This document shows positions 30,091 through 39,812 of a stretch of 50,005 nt of DNA, piece by piece; the stretch's first letter is position 1; each line of letters opens with the position of its first letter. A program made the translations under genes and the position numbers. The DNA is from Cerioporus squamosus (taxonomy: Eukaryota > Basidiomycota > Agaricomycetes > Polyporales > Polyporaceae): positions 1-50,005 of the forward strand of contig JABYQS010000231.1 in assembly GCA_022592435.1 (NCBI GenBank). The letters are read 5' to 3'. The notes under the pieces were generated by a model that saw only the letters and a list, made by a program, of their open reading frames with translations, ran no database searches and was not told the origin of the DNA.

Positions 30091-32837
30091 ATGTCAACGA
30101 AACATAACAACACGGCAGCGACTACTGCCAGTGTCGCGCAAACGCGAAGTGAGACTGCGACCACCCAGGCTCCCGCACGTCGCACCCACCTGCGCGGACG
30201 ACTCGGAGGACTCAAGGATATGCCTAACATGCCTTTAGATATCCTCATTGAGGTACGTCGCCGTGATTATTGCTCGAAGCTTGCCGTACAGTATGTGCCA
30301 CCTACTCGCGAGGTGGTTAGAGCCGCGCCATACGACATGTATATGTCCAGAACTGAAGGGTTGAAGGCTCCATAAGTATCATATGAGTAACAATAAACTT
30401 GAGGGACATGTTGACATAGACAAAGCAGAGCGTATATTCAAAGAGCCTTCTCTATAGCTCTAACCACCACTCCTTTGTCCCGATGCATCGAGCTCACGAT
30501 GTTCTGTTATATCGCGCAGGTCTTCAGCCTCATGTATCCGCGGGATCTCCTCAACTTGGCACGTACCACGAAGGGCTTTCGTGCCTTCCTCATGAGCCGG
30601 GAGTCTGAACCGTTCTGGAGGGCGGCGCGGCGGCAGATCGAGGATCTACCCGAGTGCCCGACCTTCCTGAGCGAGCCAGCGTATGCGAACCTCGTGTTCT
30701 TCTCTCACTGCCATGTGAGTCGTCCTGCTTGCTAGGCATACTGATATGTTTGTTGAACGTGGCTTCTTCTGTAGGGCTGCCTCAAACCGAACGTGAAGGC
30801 TGTCATGTGGGAATTTCTTGTCCGCTATTGTCCGAAGTGTAAGAACGACTTGTGAGTATCCTTTCCCCGTCCAAGGGTCCTATGCTCATCATTGGTATAT
30901 CATTATTTATGATAGGGTCGCGGACCATCTCTCGGGCTGGACCTTCATCGACAACATAGAACGCGCCACTGGATCGAGGAACTTCGTCAACGTCCACCAC
31001 AGCTACCCGACGTAAGCGACATACTCATTGTCCCTCATGGGCGATTGTTCGCTCACCATCTTTCAGTCGCAACTCGTCTTATGAGGAGCCTCACTATCAT
31101 TGGCCCGAGATTGAACAATTCGATATCAAGTTCCGGCGGGGGTTCCAGACCATGGCTGCTCGGATGAGTGGCTCGCGCAGACCATCGAAGACGTCAAGAA
31201 TAGGAAAGTGGTGAGTCTGTCTCCTCAGACTATAAGCAGCGCATACAACTAATGCTGTCCCCAAGTTTGCGGACAATATGAGACGTTGGACGTTGGAGCA
31301 AGAGAACAACAGATATGACGAGCTGGACAAGTTGAGGGATTCCCGCCTTGAAGCGTATGTCAGTCACTGTTCCGTACACGTTCGCAGAGACTCATACGAA
31401 TACCAGTGTCAAGCAGCGGCTGCGCGACGAAGGGTGGGTCCTGGACCTGGAGCGCATGCGTGCTGGAGAGAAGCACGAATTCGCGAATCTGAAGGGTGTC
31501 CGCACCAGCCAGAAACTGACAGATAACGGTCAGTGTCCATTTGTCGCGGACCCACTGGCATGTGGAACTAAAAGCTGATCGAGGTGACTTGGGACAGCTT
31601 GGACGGCCATCCGCCAGCATGTGTTCGAGTACATGGGCAGGGTGCGGGAGCGCCGCTTGGCCCGGGACCGTCACGCTCACCTCTGCACGCGGTTCGAACA
31701 CCTGAATGAGATAATCGTGGTGCTGGAGAAGAAGATCAAGAGGTGCAGGGACGCAGCGACGGACTGGCGGCCCACGTTCGTCGACCTTGCCGCACAATCG
31801 GACACGTTCCGCGAGGTTCTGAACGATCCTCATACGGGGATTGGCCAGCGCGTCCTCGCTCTTGTGGACGCGTACCCGGCAATCGTCAATTCCTGGTTAG
31901 AGGCACGAAAGGCAGAACTCGCTGCCACGGTGAGGCAATCCGTCGCCTCCATCCCCGACGGAGTCTCTGTCCTCGACCTCGCGATCGCTCTCTTCGACTG
32001 CACCCGATGCCAATGGAGGGGAATGCGGTGGCAACAAGTTCTTGCACACGAGTGCGCACGCGTATCTTGGTCCTCAAGCCGCACCGACGCTGATCCCGAT
32101 TACCACCGAGCGCTCTTGACCACTTGTTGCCGTCTAAAGTGGCCCTGCGTGTGGACGCAGAATCCATTCACGTTCAATCCTGTCGTAGACAGGATGCGCG
32201 AGGCGATCGAGGCTTGCGGGGAAGATCCTGACAGGGTGACGTTCGAGCAGATGGAGTCCTGCGAGGTCCGGCTGGTCTGCAAGAGCTGCGGCAATGGGCA
32301 GCTGGACTTCAGTGTCTTTGACTGGAAGACGGCGGTGTGTTTTTGTTTTCGTGCAGCGTCGTCAATACTGCACTAACGATTGCCTATCTATACTCATCAC
32401 AGGCGTACCACGGAAGCGATGCTGACGACATCCTAGAATTGACGCATGTTCCCGACTTCGAACCTCTTAGTGCAAACAACGCGTCTCGAGCACGCCAATT
32501 CGAGGCGTCCGAGAAAACAAAATCAGACTCAACGGACAACTTCTAAGGCTGTGCCCACTGCCATTCAGGTCGCCTGACCTTCCCAGCTATGAAAGACCAC
32601 TCCGCGCGGTGAGCACAGCACTCGAATCCACGTTGTTTCGCCGGACATCATCTGACGACCTGCCGCAGCGAGCATAATGTTCAGACCCTAAAGCTCGACG
32701 TGAACTACTATCTGCACACGGACAACCAGCCTCACTTGCCCGAACACATGGGTATTCCTTCCTTGTCGCTCGCGTGGTATATTACTAGTCATGCTCTCGA
32801 GCTCGAGGGAGGACCTGATCACAGTATCATGATGTAG
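30091..32837 (+). pseudogene. F-box/zinc-module gene copy F, full length with several lesions
   Basis: Ten exons follow the family plan: 30091-30252, 30520-30714, 30775-30851, 30916-31011, 31067-31210, 31266-31354, 31407-31528, 31598-32334, 32403-32608 and 32669-32837. Copy D is the closest relative. Retained blocks include LKDMPNMPLDILIE, LMYPRDLLNLARTTKGF, CPTFLSEPAYANLVF, RYCPKCKNDL, DWRPTFVDLAAQ, FDCTRCQWRGMRWQQVLAH, MESCEVRLVCKSC and NYYLHTDNQPHL. Three lesions are seen: the original start region near 30040 has lost one base, leaving only the internal ATG at 30091; exon five is one base shorter than in copy D (about 31163, a G lost from GGGAT), which leads to a stop at the exon end; and 32544-32546 is TAA where copy D has TAT, just before the C2H2 finger. 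It is very probably a pseudogene. It is the only copy on the plus strand. Confidence 0.75.
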
Positions 32838-33148
32838 CAGTTGACAATATGTATGATGGAGCAATGCTATTCATGACAGATCGCGCTCTAGAGTCTCTGC
32901 TCGTTGCCAGTCCATCGCACGTGCGAAACCGTTCGTCGTAAGCTTCTCAGCGCATTTGCATTCATGCTTGTCATGGGTCTTCTCTATGACCAAGCTGCCC
33001 AGCTGCCCAAAGTACATCGAAGCTCGTCCGAGCTGTTCCCTCGAGAAGCAATTCGGGTATCGGAAGAGCAGTGAAGATGCGATGAGATAGATAGGGAACA
33101 GGTACGGTCAATAGACAGCGAATACATATCGAGGCAATGATGATAGTT
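32838..33148. other. Convergent 3' flank, nothing recognised
   Basis: This lies between the end of F-box copy F and the remnant last exon of FunK1 copy 1. The stretch from about 33090 matches the sequence at about 36980-37040, so the right part belongs to the FunK1 duplication unit. Confidence 0.4.
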
Positions 33149-33329
33149 CTACATCCGCGGGAACGACATGTTCGGTCCGGTAGTGGTGGCGGTCGCGACT
33201 CGCGGTGGCGTCTTCAGAGGACGCTGCAGTGCACGAGACAGAGGAAGAGACCCGCCAAACTCAGTCTCTCTTCTTGTTGCTGGACCCCGCGGCAAAGACG
33301 GCGTGGAATCCTGATCGTACTTCCTGTCT
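33149..33329 (-). pseudogene. Severed 3' end of FunK1 copy 1
   Basis: Read on the minus strand this aligns with the last codons of FunK1 copy 2, from YDHEGSTH through NKKRKTEFGGSLP to the final TAG. It is cut from the body of its gene by the element at 33330-34189. Within it the frame has already drifted (NKKR is followed by a stop), as expected after loss of selection. Confidence 0.7.
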
Positions 33330-33523
33330 CAGTGACTTCAGTTGACCTCAATAATTTGACGCGCTTAGTTATGGTGGAAGCCGAATCATTTGGGCCCTTA
33401 GTTAAGGGAGGCGCCTAATCGCCCAAATATTGGGCGCTCTCGTAAGGTCGCAGGCGACAAATATTGGCCAATATTTCGTACGCAGGAAATAAGCCTGAAA
33501 GGCGACCCAAAATACTCCCAAGA

Positions 33524-33574
33524 GGATTGAACCTGGGCCTAAAGAAGGCATACAGGACACATCCAACTAGGCCA
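33524..33574 (-). other. tRNA-like pol III promoter module (box A and box B)
   Basis: On the minus strand TGGCCTAGTTGG (33563-33574) fits box A and GGTTCAATCC (33524-33533) fits box B, 29 bases apart. The T-arm does not pair and no acceptor stem can be drawn, so this is not a working tRNA. It may be the head of a tRNA-derived SINE or a decayed tRNA copy caught in the element. Confidence 0.4.
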
Positions 33575-33628
33575 CCAGGGCTTCTTCGCCAGTGCCAGTA
33601 ACAATGTATATCCCGTCTGGCGTCCTGC

Positions 33629-33675
33629 GTACAGTCATCTACGGCCGAACCGGGTTCGGCCGTAGATGACTGTAC
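33629..33675. repeat. Perfect 47-base palindrome, possible fused TIR mini-element
   Basis: Two 23-base arms, 33629-33651 and 33653-33675, are exact reverse complements around a single G. The arms begin GTACAGTCATC and end CGAACC. A 41-base inner unit starts CAGTCATC, ends GATGACTG and is flanked by TA on both sides, the pattern of a Tc1/mariner or pogo element reduced to its two fused ends. It lies inside the 860 bp element. Confidence 0.7.
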
Positions 33676-33930
33676 TTATTACTGAGGGTAAGTAAGTGTT
33701 CGATACATGGAAGGAGTAAGTAACTGTTATCGCATTGACATCAAGACGTCTAGTTGGGCTGGAATTAACACATGCACAAGCACCTTATATATGGAGAAAT
33801 CAAGCATAACAGTCAGTCGTAAACGGGATGATATGATAGACAATCCACATGTACTTAGCGGGCTCATTGAAGTAGTGAATTGTCATTAAGGACTTGTAGC
33901 GTCGCTGTTGAGAACATTTGAACAGTCCTA

Positions 33931-33993
33931 TGGCGCAATTGGACTAAGTGTTGCAAGTTGTTTATGCGGTCGCTCCCTCGCTGGTTCGAGTCT
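33931..33993 (+). other. Second tRNA-like box A/box B module, opposite orientation
   Basis: TGGCGCAATTGG (33931-33942) fits box A and GGTTCGAGTCT (33983-33993) fits box B, 40 bases apart. As in the module at 33524, the T-stem does not pair beyond two bases. It faces the opposite way to that module, so the two point outward within the element. Confidence 0.35.
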
Positions 33994-34183
33994 CCGCCAG
34001 TGCATTTTTAGGTTGCTTTTACGCATTTCTCCAATTGACGAAATATTTGTTTTATATCTGTTGCCTACGATCACAAGAGATCGACCAAATATTTGGGCGT
34101 TTAGGCGCCTCCCTTAACTAAGGGCCCAAATGATTCGGCTTCCACCATAACTAAGCGCGTCAAATAATTCAGGGTAGCTGATA

Positions 34184-36667
34184 CTAATGCCTGTCTGGTC
34201 GCCAGGTGGTGGGGATTCTATCGCCAACCTTGTCGTCCGTTGGCCATCCTAGATGTCGCTCGGCCGCTCCCAACGCGGACACCATCGCCCCGTGGCTCGA
34301 AGCAAACGACGCAGTTTTGCGATCGGCCGCAGAGGGTCCTTCGAGCCTCGTGGGTGTGAACATGTCTTCGACCTCCACAGGTGGTGGAAGACCGGCCTCA
34401 TCGAAGTCAGAGACAGGGATGAGTAGATCCGCTGCCGTGGACACAGGACTGTGCGGAGTAGAAGGGCCTTGCGGAAGCTTAGCGGCCTTCTCCTCGAGCT
34501 CGAGCTCGTGCCTCCAGACCCCGTGATGGGCCTTGAACCACGAAAGAAGCTTCGCCAGAATGGAGTCCATGTGGCTGTCGAACATGAGCGTGGTAGTGTC
34601 GACGACATAGAAACATCCGCTCATGATGGTGGCTAGCTTCTTGTTTCCGCAAACGTATCGTCCGTCGTCCCAGCCGTACTGGTCGAAGAACTCGTCGAGG
34701 TAATTTGCGATAGTGTTGCCGGCACATGCTGAACGGAGGTACCGTGCAGCATGATATAGCAGCACGTAGAAGAATGACTCGAGTTCGTCCGAGACCGAGA
34801 CCTGCTTGTCGCTCCGCGACAAGAGTGCAGCGGACATGTACTGCCACGTTCCCTGCAGTGATCATTAGTGTCTATATCAGTCAACAAGCGAGGATATAAC
34901 ACTTACAGTCCGCTCAGGCTGGCGAGGATCCGTGATATCGGTGCTCTTGGCCATTTCCCAATCGGCAAGCAATCCGGCGAACACTATCCTATAGCCACCA
35001 TCCTGGAGCTTCGAGACTCTCGGGTATATCAGGACATTTCCCCCGCTAATATCACCATGCAGCAACGAGAGTTTGTCGTAGGCTTGGTAATGAGCTACGA
35101 CATCAAATCATGAGCAGAGTGGCATAGAGAAGAGAATGTAGTACTCACCAATGACACAGTCCCTGACGATGGAGACGAGCTGCCTTCCGAATTGAAACTC
35201 ACTCAATGGTAGGGCGACTTCTTCCACCACAAGCCGGTAGTGCTTGTGCCGGCGCAAGGGACAGTCGGAACGGAAGGATGGTCTGCTGAGACCTTTTGGC
35301 GGCGGCACATGGTCGGCATCGTCATCAGCTCCTCGCTTGCGCTTCTGGCTGGTCGACGAAGAAGGGCCGGCTCGGGTGCTCGACGATGGGGCGGCAGACT
35401 TCGAGTGTCGGACAGGGAAGGATTGGGGGATAGGGTTCTTCTCCTCCCACTTCTGAGGCGTGTACGTGACCTGGTCCTGAATGTCGCCATGGCAGACGAG
35501 AGTTGGGACGCGCAGAACTTTTGCCTCGTTGAGCCGCTCGAGAATGTCGCCCTCTCGCTCGACCAGAAGGTAGTGCGCTCGCCATGCGTCCTTCAGCCAA
35601 ACAAAGCGTCCGGTACCGCATTCGAGTGCGACATACCCACGAGTACCGCGTCCGGTCAGGCCCCTCGCTCGGAACCGGGGTTTCCCAATGAGGAAGCTCC
35701 TCGTCTGGTTGCCGTTGGAAACCTCGACACGATAGCGAGGCCAGCGAACATCCTTCAAGGACTCCTGGAATGCCTTGCGCACATACGAGAAGACAAAGTA
35801 CTTTTTAGGGACTTCGCCTTCACCGAGAACACGCTCCTTGTGGTCGACGTCGCTGGGCAGACTTTGTGCCGCCTCGGTCATGAGGTCATAGTCACGTTCA
35901 CCCGGGAAGAGGCGATGAGCAGTGGGGTCGAGGCCAAGTCGTTGATCCGATGATTGGGAGATGCGCCAGAGGACGTTGACGAAGAATTTCCACCTCCTGT
36001 AGTAGTCGAACGCGCGCGTCACGACAAGACCGGACCGATCCCAGCGGATGAAGCGGCATTGGCGACCGAGAACCAAGAGCGTGAAGACGGCGACGCGCTG
36101 TTGCACGGCGAAGAGCAGCTCGGCGTACGTGATGATCTGACCTCGATTCTTCTTGCGATGCTCAGAGACAGAGGGGAGGACGCCGTCGACGGTGTTCGGA
36201 TCGTCTTCGAAGGGGTCCTGGATGGCACCGCTGCTCTTGGCGACCTTGAACTCGCATGCGATGAGCTGATCGCCCCAGTGAGGCTTCGCATCGGTCAGAG
36301 CCACCGCTGTTCGATAGAAGGCGGCGTCGGGCTTCTGGCCATCGTCGTCGCATGTCGAGGGGTCTGGCCTGTCTCCGCAGTAAGCCATCTTGAGCCCGGG
36401 AGCAAGGTTGTGTTCGTTGACTGCAAGGATCTGGTTGGTGGTTCGCGTGGTGAGTGGCAGGCATGCTCAAGTCGCAGCGAGGGCAGAAACACTTACGAAT
36501 CTGTTTGCGAGCTCACTCTCTCCCAGAAAATCGGCGTTCTTTAATGTTCTGAACGGATTCTTCTTGATGGTCTTCCTCGACGAGGACGTGGACGATGGCA
36601 GTGGGGGAGATGGGAAGTGATAGTCAGCAAACCAGACGACATGTTCACCTACCGACTTGTCGGCCAT
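34184..36667 (-). CDS. FunK1-type protein kinase-like protein, copy 1, C-terminus replaced by element
   Basis: Exons 36497-36667, 35149-36430, 34907-35094 and 34184-34852 give 769 residues, all open. FunK1 features in order: NPFRTLKNADFLGESELANR, NEHNLAPGLKMAYCGDRPDP, HWGDQLIACEFKVA, RGQIITYAELLFAVQQR, FTLLVLGRQCRFIRWDRSG, FDYYRRW, then the C-lobe with LLHGDISGGNVL (about 493-506), LLADWEMAK, GTWQYMSAALLS and DELESFFYVLLYHAARY. FunK1 is a fungal kinase-like family expanded in multicellular basidiomycetes; targets are unknown. In the catalytic loop HRD of copy 2 is HGD here. Relative to copy 2, the first about 50 codons are missing and the start is an inner ATG. The frame ends at a TAG three bases inside the inserted element (residues DRH-stop), so the Lys/Arg-rich tail of copy 2 is lost. 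It is probably still translatable. Confidence 0.75.
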
Positions 36668-37040
36668 GATGGTGGTCCATAAGCAAGTTGATGTTGGCAG
36701 CATTTCTTATTGAGTAAACTCACTCTAAGCGTCTAGGCCTTAGCCGAAACCAGGGTGATATGTGGGTGGCTTCGACTCGTCCGTCCCCTGCTTTTCAAGC
36801 AAGTGCATGGCGCAGGGAACTAGTAACTCATCGTAAACAAAATGAACGATACACGCTGGAGCGAAGTCAATTGTGATGGGCGCGGTGGTTACGAATGACC
36901 ACAGCCACAATGCTCTGCCAGAGCTGTAACCGTCAGTAATTGCTCAATGGAAGGGCAGTCAAGAGATGCCATGTAATAGGTCGGGTAGTATGGGTACAAT
37001 CAATAAATAGCGAATACATATCGAGGTAACAACGATTGTT
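36668..37040. other. Spacer of the FunK1 tandem duplication
   Basis: The left part (36668-36930) aligns with about 40016-40290 upstream of copy 2, sharing a stretch beginning AAGTTGATGTTGG and the TTAGCCGAAACC block. The right part (from about 36980) aligns with 33090-33150 downstream of copy 1. So this spacer contains a promoter copy and the start of the next repeat unit. No gene is seen in it. Confidence 0.6.
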
Positions 37041-39812
37041 CTACATCCGCGCGAACGACGTGCTCGGTCCGGTAGGTGGTGGCGGTCGCGGCGGCGTCTT
37101 CGGAGGACGCTGCTGTACAAGGGACAGAGGGAGAGACCCGCCAAACTCAGTCTTCCTCTTCTTGTTGCTGGTCCCGGCGGCAATGATGTGCGTAGAGCCT
37201 TCATGATCGTACTTTTTATCTGGCCGCCAGGTGCTGGGGATTCTGTCGCCAGCCTTGTCGTCAATCGACCATCCAGGTGTACCCTCCGCTTCCGCGAGGA
37301 GCGTCACCACGGCGGCGTGGCTTGAAGCATACGGGGCCTTTTCGCGATCCTCCTTGGACGGTCCATCGCGTAGCTTCGACCCCTTGCCGGGTAGCGCCAC
37401 TCGTGGGGGTTCACGGGCTCCTGTGATCTCACGAGCAGCGGCCGACTGGAGATCGCCAGCCGACGATCGTGGAGTAGCCACGGCACTCCGCGAAGCCGAG
37501 GCCTTCAGCTTGTCAAGCTCGTAGCGTGAGACCACATGGTGAGCCTTGAACCACGACAACAGGTCCGCCAGGACGTCGTCCATGTTGCTCTCGAAGTGGA
37601 GCGACACCATATCAGCGACTTCGAGTCGTCCCGTGGCGACAGTGGTCTTCTTCTTGTCCCCGCAGACATAGCGCCCGTCGCCCCAGCCATACTGGTCGAA
37701 GAACTCGTCGAGATAGTTCGCGATGGTGATGTCGGGGAGTGGTGAGAGGAGGTACCGGGTGGCGTTGTAGAGCAGCACATAAAAGAATGACTCGAGTTCG
37801 TCACAGACTTCGACGTCCTTGTCGCGTGATAGAAGCGCAACTGACATGTATTGCCAGGTACCCTATTGTGATCATGATTAGTGTGAACGACGTGCAGGCA
37901 AAACTACACGACTTACTGTCCGCTCAGGTTGACGTGGATCAGTCACAGTGGTCTCCTTCGCCATCTCCCAGTCGGCCAGTATGCCGGTGTACTCTATCTT
38001 GAACCCGCCAGATTTGGTCTTGAAGACTCGGGGATAGATAAGGACGTTACCGCTGCTTATGTCGCGATGAAGTATCAAGAGGTTCTCGTAGGCATGGTAG
38101 TGGGCTGCAGTGATCGATATGAGAACATATCGCGCGAAGAGAGACTGCATCACACTCACCAACAACACAGTCCTTCACGACAGAGACGAGTTGTCGTCCA
38201 AACTGGAACTCACTGAGAGGTAAAGCGACCTCTTCTACTACGAGCCGATAATGCTTGTGGCGACGCAGTGGGGAATCTGAACGAAACGGCAGTCGGCTGA
38301 GGCCTTTAGGCGGCGGTACATCGCCTTTGCATTCGTCAGGATCCAACTTGCGCTTCTGGCTACTCGAGGAAGAAGGTCCAGCGGTGTTACTCGACGGTGG
38401 AGTGCCTGACTTCGAGTGGACGGAGGGCGCAGGGTTCTTCTCCTCCCATCTTTGTGGCGTATACGTAACTTGATCGTCGACGTCGCCGTGACAGAGGAGG
38501 GTTGGGATGTTGGGGACGTTGGCGTGCGAGAGCCGCTCTAGGATGTCACCTTCTCGGTCGACCAGCAGATAGTGCGCACGCCATGCGTCCTTGAGCCAGA
38601 CAAAGCGTCCAGTGCCGCACTCCAGAGCGACATAGCCGCGTGTGCCGCGTCCTGCCAAGCCCTTTGCTCGAAAGCTGGGCTTGCCGATGAGGAACGTCCT
38701 CGTTTGCTTGCCGTCGGGAACCTCGACACGATAACGAGGCCATCGGTCATCCTCCACAGACTTCTGGAACGCCTCGCGCACATAGCGGAAGACGAAGGAC
38801 TTCTGTGGGACTTCTCCCTCACCGAGAACACGCTCCTTGTGGTCGACGTCGCTGGGAAGACTCTTGGCCGCCTCGGTCATGAGGAGGTAGTCTGGGTCAC
38901 CTGGGAAGAGGCGATGAGCAGTGGGGTCGAGGCCAAGTCGTTTATCCGATGATTGGGAGATGCGCCAGAGGACGTTGACGAAGAATTTCCACCTCCTGTA
39001 GTAGTCGAACGCGCGCGTAACGACGAGACCGGACCGATCCCAGCGAATGAAGCGGCACTGGCGACCGAGGACCAAGAGCGTGAAGACGGCGACGCGCTGT
39101 TGCACGGCGAAGAGCAGCTCGGCGTACGTGATGATCTGACCTCGATTCTTCTTGCGATGCTCAGAGACAGAGGGGAGGACGCCGTCGACGGTGTTCGGAT
39201 CGTCTTCGAAGGGGTCCTGGATGGCACCGCTGCTCTTGGCGACCTTGAACTCGCATGCGATGAGCTGATCGCCCCAGTGAGGTTTCGCATCGGTCGGGGC
39301 AACCGCGTTCCGATAGAAAGCGGCGTCGGGCTTCTGGCCGTCGTCGTCGCACGTCGAGGGGTCTGGCCTGTCTCCACAGTAAGCCATCTTGAGCCCGGGA
39401 GCAAGGTTATGTTCGTTGACGGCAGAAATCTGGTTGGTGGTTCGTGTGGTGAGTGGCGAGCAAAACTCGCTTTCAGCGAGGGTAGAGACACTTACAAATC
39501 TTTGTGTGAGTTCGCGCTCTCCCAGAAGATCGGCGCCCTTCAATGCTCTGAACGGATTCTTCTTGATGGTCTTCCTCAACGAGGACGTGGACGATGGTGG
39601 GGAGGAGGGAAGTGGTAGTCGGCAAACCAAACCACGTCTTCACCTACACCCTTATCGGCCATGTCGTCGGCACTCTTCTTGCGGCGTCGTTGGAGGTTTC
39701 GACGGATGGCTTCGTGTTCGATGGACTGCTGCACTCGAGAGCTGTGGTGCGCGTTCGACTGCGGTGTCCCAGTAGGTGGAGGTTGGAACAGGCTACGTTC
39801 GAGTTCAGACAT
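37041..39812 (-). pseudogene. FunK1-type protein kinase-like gene, copy 2, with 5' frameshift
   Basis: Exons 39496-39812, 38160-39429, 37917-38104 and 37041-37862. The same domain order as copy 1 is seen, here with a canonical HRDISSGNVLIYPR loop, ILADWEMAK and GTWQYMSVALLS. The tail contains NKKRKTEFGG, a possible nuclear signal, and is Pro-rich. The first exon starts MSELERSLFQPPPTG and runs in frame to DVVWFADYHFPPP. There it is four bases shorter than copy 1 (about 39599-39604), so the frame goes to a stop 12 codons later. From exon two on all frames are open. Either the gene is inactive, translation begins downstream (for example the ATG in LKMAYCGDRP, near 39390), or an unrecognised splice event restores frame. 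The last exon carries the empty site for the element in copy 1. Confidence 0.7.

Larger units (their letters stand above)
33330..34189. mobile_element. 860 bp non-autonomous inverted-repeat element inserted in FunK1 copy 1
   Basis: The element is flanked by a 7-base direct repeat, CCTGTCT, at 33323-33329 and 34190-34196. Joining the flanks through one copy of that repeat restores a sequence that aligns without gaps to FunK1 copy 2 near 37208-37232, so copy 2 preserves the empty site. The ends are inverted repeats: the outer 25 bases are diverged (CAGTGACTTC against CATTAGTATC), and 33355-33418 and 34101-34164 are identical over 64 bases in inverse orientation. Weaker similarity extends inward to about 33480 and 34045. 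The CAGTG end and a 7-8 bp duplication suggest a hAT-like origin. There is no transposase; the longest frame is 69 codons. Confidence 0.85.

Noticed and set aside
38953..39618. 221-codon open frame on the plus strand, and its counterpart at 35954-36544
   Set aside because: Both are antisense shadows of FunK1 exon two; the minus-strand proteins carry the family motifs.
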